Shown one piece after another: positions 59,192 through 64,000 of a stretch of 64,000 nt of DNA. The notes below the pieces were generated by a model that saw nothing but the letters and a program-made list of their open reading frames with translations, was not told where the DNA came from and did no database searches. The DNA lies in NCBI RefSeq assembly GCF_003933735.1, contig NZ_RSED01000008.1, positions 186,001 through 250,000 of the forward strand, given 5' to 3'. How positions within the stretch are numbered: position 1 is the first letter of the stretch; every line of letters begins with the position of its first letter. The translations under genes were made by a program, and so were the position numbers. The stretch is from Aquabacterium soli. Its GTDB lineage: Bacteria; Pseudomonadota; Gammaproteobacteria; Burkholderiales; Burkholderiaceae_C.

Positions 59192-60148
59192 ATGAGCATT
59201 GACTCCACCTCGTCGCCCCAGGGAGGGGCGCTTCAGCAACAGCTGCTGAACGACTTTGCGAGAGCCTACCTGGCCGAGCAGCGCAGCCAGCGCCGCTGGC
59301 GGTGGTTCTGGCGCATCCTGCTGACCGTGCTGCTGGTGGTGCTGATCTGGGGCTCGCTGGAAAGCATGCCTTCCAGCAAGGCGCCGACCACGCCGCACAC
59401 CGCCCTGGTGGAGATCCGCGGCGAGATCGGCGTCGATGCCGATGCGAACGCCGACAACCTCAACACGGCCCTGCGCAGCGCTTTTGAAGATGAGGGCGCG
59501 CAAGCCGTGGTGTTGAGGCTGAACTCGCCAGGCGGCAGCCCCGTGCAGGCCGGCCTCATCAACGATGAGATCCGGCGCCTGAAGACCCTGCACAAGAAGA
59601 AGGTCTACGCCGTTTGCGAAGAGATGTGCGCCTCGGCCGCCTTCTACATCGCCGTGGCTGCTGACCAGATCTACGTGGACAAGGCTTCGCTGGTCGGCTC
59701 CATCGGCGTGCTGATGGACGGCTTCGGCTTCACTGGCGCGATGGAGAAGTTCGGCGTGGAGCGCCGCCTGCTCACGGCCGGCGCCAACAAGGGCATGCTC
59801 GATCCCTTCTCGCCGCGCAACCCGAACCAGGAGGTGATGGTGCAGAGCATGCTCGACCAGATCCATCAGCAGTTCATCAAGGTGGTGCGCGATGGCCGCG
59901 GCAAGCGCCTGAAGGAAACGCCCGAAACCTTCTCCGGGCTGTTCTGGAACGGTGAGGAGGCCGTCAAGCTGGGGCTGGCCGATCACCTGGGCAGCCTGGA
60001 TTCGGTGGCACGCGATGTGGTCAAGACCGACAACATCATCGACTACACCGTCAAGGAGAACCTGGCCGAGCGCCTGGCCAAGCGCTTTGGCGCCTCCATC
60101 GGTGCGGGGGCGGTGCAGTCCATGCGCTCTGCGGTGTCAGTGCGCTGA
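59192..60148 (+). CDS. S49-family membrane peptidase (SppA-like)
   Basis: 318 aa, the short single-domain SppA type. A membrane anchor is at about 38-56; the ClpP-like fold carries VVLRLNSPGGSPVQAG, nucleophile Ser148 (MCASAAFYIA) and general base Lys200 (GANKGMLDPFSP), matching the Ser/Lys dyad of B. subtilis SppA. Relatives degrade cleaved signal peptides in the membrane. It starts 2 nt after the Rieske stop. A GC hairpin without U-tract (60156-60171) follows. Confidence 0.93.
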   Translation: MSIDSTSSPQGGALQQQLLNDFARAYLAEQRSQRRWRWFWRILLTVLLVVLIWGSLESMPSSKAPTTPHTALVEIRGEIGVDADANADNLNTALRSAFEDEGAQAVVLRLNSPGGSPVQAGLINDEIRRLKTLHKKKVYAVCEEMCASAAFYIAVAADQIYVDKASLVGSIGVLMDGFGFTGAMEKFGVERRLLTAGANKGMLDPFSPRNPNQEVMVQSMLDQIHQQFIKVVRDGRGKRLKETPETFSGLFWNGEEAVKLGLADHLGSLDSVARDVVKTDNIIDYTVKENLAERLAKRFGASIGAGAVQSMRSAVSVR

Positions 60149-60155
60149 GGGCCTG

Positions 60156-60171
60156 GGCGGCCTTGGCCGCC
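60156..60171. repeat. GC hairpin between the S49 peptidase and HDOD genes
   Basis: GGCGGCC (60156-60162) and GGCCGCC (60165-60171) form a compact stem in the 27-nt convergent gap. Without a U-tract on either strand it is at best a pause or Rho-assisted termination site. Confidence 0.4.
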
Positions 60172-60175
60172 TGGC

Positions 60176-61018
60176 CTACTCGTCCAGGTCGTGCACCTTG
60201 CGGTAGGCCGCCTCTGGTGACAGCGTCAGCAGATCGGCGATGTCGGCGATATCGTCGGGCAGCGCCGCTTCGGCGTGCGGGTTGTCCCAGCCGTACTGGG
60301 TGTGCCTGGCCACGCGCACAGCCAACGTCACCGTGCGCACCTGCGGGTGGCGCGCATGGCGTTCATCAGTGCACCTGATCAACAGGTCCGGCAACTGCCA
60401 CGCCCGCATCAGCGCGGGCGCCAGATCCACCAGTTGCACGCCCAGCACCTCTTTCTGGGCATCGGCCGAGCGCAAGGCCGGATCCTGCTCCAGGCGTTCG
60501 GCCAGGGTCTGGGCCAGGCGTGGCGCATGGCACCACAGCATCATGTCGGCAAAGCCATGGAGCATGGCCGCCTCGTGGATGATCACAGCGTCTTCATCCT
60601 GACGATGCAGTGCGAAGCTGTAGGCCAGGTGGGCGGCCCGCCGGCTGCGGTGAACGACCTTGTTGAGGCCCTCCAGGGCCTGCGCCCGCCCGGTGAACCA
60701 GGTCTCTGTGGTGGTCTGGGTACTGAAGGCTTTGAAGAAGGGCTCGATGCCCAGCATCAAGATGGCGCCTGTCAGTGACTCCGGCGGCTCGATGTTCAGC
60801 CGGGTGCAGTAGCGCGAGACATGCACCAGCACCTTCAACGTCATCAAGGGATCGCTGCTGATCTCCTGTGCCAGCAGGTGGGCGTCGACATTGCCCTTGG
60901 CTTCTTCCTGCTCATGCAGGGCGGCGATGTCCAGGGCAGTGCCGGGCAGCACGGGGATGTCCGCGTCTGACAGGGCGTTGATCCATGCGGACAGGTTGGG
61001 CAGCGCTTGGTCGATCAT
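60176..61018 (-). CDS. HDOD-domain protein
   Basis: 280 aa comprising one HDOD domain (LLAQEISSDPLMTLKVLVHVSRY, HRSRRAAHLAYSFALHRQ, EAAMLHGFADMMLWCHAPRLA). HDOD proteins are catalytically inactive HD relatives found in bacterial signalling and motility control. No second domain is attached. The N-terminal IPVLPGTALDIAAL is typical. It stands alone on its strand, and targets are unknown. Confidence 0.85.
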   Translation of the reverse strand: MIDQALPNLSAWINALSDADIPVLPGTALDIAALHEQEEAKGNVDAHLLAQEISSDPLMTLKVLVHVSRYCTRLNIEPPESLTGAILMLGIEPFFKAFSTQTTTETWFTGRAQALEGLNKVVHRSRRAAHLAYSFALHRQDEDAVIIHEAAMLHGFADMMLWCHAPRLAQTLAERLEQDPALRSADAQKEVLGVQLVDLAPALMRAWQLPDLLIRCTDERHARHPQVRTVTLAVRVARHTQYGWDNPHAEAALPDDIADIADLLTLSPEAAYRKVHDLDE

Positions 61019-61063
61019 GGCGTCGGCGAAGAGAGCGACGATGCCCTGTTATCGGCAGAATTG

Positions 61064-61087
61064 AAAAAAGGTGCAAGGGGGCGCACC
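61064..61087 (-). terminator. Terminator after the chalcone-isomerase-like gene (leftward)
   Basis: Read leftward, GGTGC (61087-61083) pairs with GCACC (61074-61070) around an 8-nt loop and ends in six T residues (61069-61064). An upstream 8-bp hairpin, GCACCCTC with GAGGGTGC (arms 61106-61113 and 61083-61090), shares the same GGTGC and so competes with it. Confidence 0.6.
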
Positions 61088-61121
61088 CTCGAATGCGCTT
61101 GAATTGAGGGTGCCCCGGGCA

Positions 61122-61703
61122 TTATTGGCGCCCCAGCAGGGCGGCCTTCAGGCTGGCATCCACCGGCTTGGGGCCCAGCCAGATGCGCAGCAGGCCCTGG
61201 AAGAACTCTTCGCCAGGGATGTCGGCACCCTGCTGTTTGCCATCCAGGTAGATGCGCGTCCCGGATTGGGGCAGGTAATCGATCTTCACCACCGTGCCCT
61301 TGCGGGCCGAGCCCACCTGCTCCATCAGGCGGCTCAGCTCCTGCAGGCGGGGCAGGTAGCGATCGTACTGCTCGGCCGAATTGTTGGCCTTGAAGCCTTT
61401 GATGAGCGCCCCGACGAAGTCCTGCGCAGTGACATCGCGCAGCAACACGGTGTGCACGCTCTTGGCGCCGGGCTGGTTGAGGGCTTCTTCGGTGGTGCTG
61501 CCCTTGTGCGGCAGGTACAGGCTGGCAACGTAGACGTCGATCACCACCTTTTCACGTACCCCTGCGCCATTGAGTTGCAGCTTCTGGTTGGCCACCTCGA
61601 TGGTGTCCTCGAAACGCACGCCGTCCACCTCGATGGCGGCCCAGGCCGGTGCGGACAGCCCGGCCAGGGTGGCAAGGGAGAGGGCGGTGACTAGTTTCTT
61701 CAT
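61122..61703 (-). CDS. Exported chalcone-isomerase-fold protein
   Basis: 193 aa. A signal peptide (MKKLVTALSLATLAGLSAPAWA, cleavage near 22) precedes a chalcone-isomerase-like domain (GVRFEDTIEVANQKLQLNGAGVREKVVIDVYVASLYLP, SVHTVLLRDVTAQDF). Bacterial members lack known isomerase activity and may bind lipids or haem-like ligands in the periplasm. GGAG 7 nt before ATG 61703 sets this start over an ATG six codons upstream. Confidence 0.88.
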   Translation of the reverse strand: MKKLVTALSLATLAGLSAPAWAAIEVDGVRFEDTIEVANQKLQLNGAGVREKVVIDVYVASLYLPHKGSTTEEALNQPGAKSVHTVLLRDVTAQDFVGALIKGFKANNSAEQYDRYLPRLQELSRLMEQVGSARKGTVVKIDYLPQSGTRIYLDGKQQGADIPGEEFFQGLLRIWLGPKPVDASLKAALLGRQ

Positions 61704-61962
61704 GGTGTGGCTCCATTCCATCTAATGTGATCAGTTTAGGTGTTTACCCTTTTATTTGCTGGGCGGTGCGGCTGGGGCTTTCCGGATTTCAAAGGACTGA
61801 GCCTTCAAAAAGCCACACCATTGCGTGCCCATCGGCAAGCGACGTGCCGGTTGCAGGCAGAATCGCCCCTGACCTCGCAGCCACAAGCCGAGGCCATGGC
61901 CCCACCCGGGTGCATTCCGCCTGGTATTTGCAGGGGAGTGTGCCGGTCTACAGCACTACCCC

Positions 61963-62748
61963 ATGACGTTTCTGGTCATCGACATTGGCAACACCCGCCT
62001 GAAATGGGGGCTGTACGAACAGGCCCATCCCGAGTCGCCTCTGCTGCACCAGGGTGCCGTGGTGCTGGAAGACATCGATGGCCTGTGGGAGTCGGCCTGG
62101 CAGCACCTGCCGCGCCCTGAGGGCATGCTGGGCTGTGTGGTGGCAGGCGAAGCCATCAAGCGGCGCGTTGAAGAACACCTGAACCGGTGGGGACTGCAGC
62201 CTCGCTGGCTGGTCGCCACGCCCCGTGCGGGCGGTGTCAACAACGGGTATGACCATCCCCACCGGCTGGGCGCAGACCGCTGGGCGGCCCTGGTCGGTGC
62301 GCGGCATGAAGCCTTGACCCAGGGTGTTGCCCGCGCCGCCGCGCTGGTGATCATGGTGGGCACGGCCGTGACCATCGATGCGCTGGACACACAAGGCAAC
62401 TTCCTGGGCGGGGCGATCATGCCCGGCTTCGGCCTGATGCTGCGCGCGCTCGAAACAGGCACAGCCGGCTTGAAGGTGCCGATGGGCACGGCCACTGATT
62501 TTCCCACCAACACCAGCGATGCGCTCACCAGCGGCGGCACCGATGCGATCGCGGGCGCGGTCGATCGTGCCTACCGCCGGCTGGCCCGGCGCGAAGGCTG
62601 CGATCCCTTGCTGCTGATGTCAGGCGGTGCGGCGCCGAAGCTGCTGTCGCTGGCAGACGAGCTGCCTGTGCGCTTCGTGGACCACCTCATTTTCCTGGGC
62701 CTGCTGGTGCTGGCCGCCGAGCAGGGGCTGGGCCGCCAGACCTCGTGA
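61963..62748 (+). CDS. coaX: Type III pantothenate kinase CoaX
   Basis: 261 aa ASKHA-fold kinase for the first step of CoA synthesis. Motifs: FLVIDIGNTRLKWGLYE at the N terminus, HRLGADRWAALVGARH, VGTAVTIDALDTQGNFLGGAIMPG and SGGTDAIAGAV. It replaces CoaA/type II in many betaproteobacteria. A birA gene often precedes coaX in this group but is absent here. It converges on hslU with a 12-nt gap. Confidence 0.95.
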   Translation: MTFLVIDIGNTRLKWGLYEQAHPESPLLHQGAVVLEDIDGLWESAWQHLPRPEGMLGCVVAGEAIKRRVEEHLNRWGLQPRWLVATPRAGGVNNGYDHPHRLGADRWAALVGARHEALTQGVARAAALVIMVGTAVTIDALDTQGNFLGGAIMPGFGLMLRALETGTAGLKVPMGTATDFPTNTSDALTSGGTDAIAGAVDRAYRRLARREGCDPLLLMSGGAAPKLLSLADELPVRFVDHLIFLGLLVLAAEQGLGRQTS

Positions 62749-62760
62749 CCCGCCGGCCTG

Positions 62761-64000
62761 TCAGAGGATGAAGCGCGACAGGTCTTCGTTGCGTGCCAGC
62801 TCGCCCAGGCTGGTGTCCACCTGGGTGCCATCGATGCTGCGTGTCTGACCTGACAGGTTGGGCGCGCTGAAGCTCAGGTCTTCCAGCAGGCGCTCCATCA
62901 CGGTCGACAAACGCCGTGCGCCGATGTTCTCGGTGCGCTCGTTCACTTCGAAGGCGATCTGCGCGATGCGGCGGATGGCTTCAGGGGTGAACTCCAGCGT
63001 CACACCTTCGGCCAGCAGCAGGGCCTGGTACTGCTTGATCAGGCTGGCGCTCGGCTGGGTCAGGATGGCCTCAAAATCATCCACCGACAGCGATTGCAAC
63101 TCCACCCGGATGGGAAAGCGCCCTTGCAGCTCGGGGATCAGGTCGCTGGGCCGGCTGAGGTGGAAGGCGCCAGACGCGATGAACAGGATGTGGTCGGTGC
63201 GGACCATGCCGTACTTGGTGTTCACCGTGGTGCCTTCGACCAGAGGCAGCAGATCGCGCTGCACGCCCTGGCGCGACACCTCGGCGCCCTGGCCCTCGGC
63301 GCGGCTGGCCACCTTGTCGATCTCGTCGATGAAGACGATGCCGTTCTGCTCGGCTTTCTCCAGCGCACGGGCCTTGATCTCTTCTTCGTTGACCAGCTTG
63401 GCGGCTTCTTCGTCGATCAGCTGGGCGCGGGCCTCGGCCAGCTTGAGCTTGCGCAGCTTCTTGCGCTCAGGCCCCAGCTGCGAGAACATGCCGCGCAATT
63501 GCTCGGCCATGTCTTCCATGCCGGCCGGCCCCATGATCTCGACCGTGGGCTTGGCATCGGCCAGCTCCAGCTCGATCTCCTTGTCGTCCAGCGCGCCCTC
63601 GCGCAGGCGCTTGCGCATCACCTGCCGGGCGGTGCTGTCGCTGCCTTGCGTAGCGGTGAAGCCCACATCGTGGCGTGGCGGTGGCACCAGCACGTCCAGC
63701 AGGCGCTCTTCGGCGGCGTCCTCGGCGCGCATGCGCTGCAGCTTGATCTGGTGCGCGCGCTCCTGCTTGATGGCCACTTCGACCAGGTCGCGCACGATGG
63801 TGTCCACATCTTTGCCCACGTAGCCCACCTCGGTGAACTTGGTGGCCTCGACCTTCACGAACGGTGCGTCGGCCAGCTTGGCCAGGCGGCGAGCGATCTC
63901 GGTCTTGCCCACGCCGGTGGGGCCGATCATCAGGATGTTCTTGGGCGTGATCTCGCCGCGCATGGGCTGCTCGACCTGCTGGCGGCGCCAGCGGTTGCGC
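62761..64000 (-). CDS. hslU: HslU, ATPase subunit of the HslUV protease, 5' end beyond the window
   Basis: At least 413 codons are visible; the frame is open through position 64000, and the familiar NRWRRQQV block lies at the edge, so only about 30-40 N-terminal residues are missing. HslU unfolds substrates for HslV. Walker A is [15 protein letters not shown], the pore motif GYVGKDVDT, Walker [11 protein letters not shown]; an I domain rich in charged residues and the C-terminal RFIL tail that docks into HslV complete it. hslV should lie just outside to the right. Confidence 0.97.
   Translation of the reverse strand, partial: RNRWRRQQVEQPMRGEITPKNILMIGPTGVGKTEIARRLAKLADAPFVKVEATKFTEVGYVGKDVDTIVRDLVEVAIKQERAHQIKLQRMRAEDAAEERLLDVLVPPPRHDVGFTATQGSDSTARQVMRKRLREGALDDKEIELELADAKPTVEIMGPAGMEDMAEQLRGMFSQLGPERKKLRKLKLAEARAQLIDEEAAKLVNEEEIKARALEKAEQNGIVFIDEIDKVASRAEGQGAEVSRQGVQRDLLPLVEGTTVNTKYGMVRTDHILFIASGAFHLSRPSDLIPELQGRFPIRVELQSLSVDDFEAILTQPSASLIKQYQALLLAEGVTLEFTPEAIRRIAQIAFEVNERTENIGARRLSTVMERLLEDLSFSAPNLSGQTRSIDGTQVDTSLGELARNEDLSRFIL

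Overview
The window is a dense, GC-rich stretch of bacterial chromosome with about 59 protein genes, mostly in co-directional operons whose stop and start codons overlap (ATGA or GTGA). Gene content and order (rne-rluC, plsX-fab-acpP, rpoE-rseA-rseB-degP-lepA-lepB-rnc-era-recO-pdxJ-acpS-nagZ, yceD-rpmF) are those of a betaproteobacterium of the order Burkholderiales. The DUF3108, DUF4845 and DUF3429 proteins and the Rieske/S49 neighbours fit the Sphaerotilaceae/Comamonadaceae side (Aquabacterium/Ideonella/Roseateles-like). This placement is by inference; no 16S gene or tRNA is present.

Layout. 1-9.3 kb is a purine salvage locus: the 5' part of xdhA (xanthine dehydrogenase small subunit, cut by the window edge), a LysR regulator, guanine deaminase, a complete BMP-type ABC importer (ATPase, two permeases, lipoprotein) and a PA0148-type adenine deaminase. 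9.3-24.9 kb is a mixed accessory and housekeeping region: a DOPA-dioxygenase-like enzyme, an FtsX-type permease, an isolated cheW/MCP pair, a TetR regulator divergent from a carotenoid-cleavage-type oxygenase, a LysR regulator divergent from a zinc-type alcohol dehydrogenase, nfsB, ychF, a hybrid histidine kinase and a UbiH-family hydroxylase. 24.9-30.7 kb holds dsbC and a leftward cluster: maf, an RsmI-like methylase, DUF3429, an M61 peptidase and DUF3108.

30.7-51.2 kb is a long rightward core: yceD-rpmF, the fatty-acid synthesis genes plsX-fabH-fabD-fabG-acpP-fabF, a small membrane protein coupled to rpoE, the envelope-stress system rpoE-rseA-rseB-degP, then lepA-lepB-DUF4845-rnc-era-recO-pdxJ-acpS-nagZ. 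51.2-60.1 kb carries a long-chain acyl-CoA ligase and RNase E (both leftward), divergent from rluC-HAD phosphatase-Rieske protein-S49 peptidase. 60.2-64 kb has an HDOD protein, a chalcone-isomerase-fold protein, coaX and the 3' part of hslU.

How the genes work together: imported purines would be deaminated by GuaD and the adenine deaminase to xanthine and hypoxanthine, and oxidised by XdhAB. The fab cluster supplies acyl-ACP for envelope lipids, AcpS activates AcpP, and the sigma-E module with DegP watches the envelope. LepA, LepB, RNase III, Era and RNase E cover translation, secretion and RNA processing. The most unusual non-coding feature is the lepA leader: a strong intrinsic terminator whose U-tract ends flush against the lepA ATG, preceded by a second hairpin, a -10-like element and a cluster of DnaA-box sequences.
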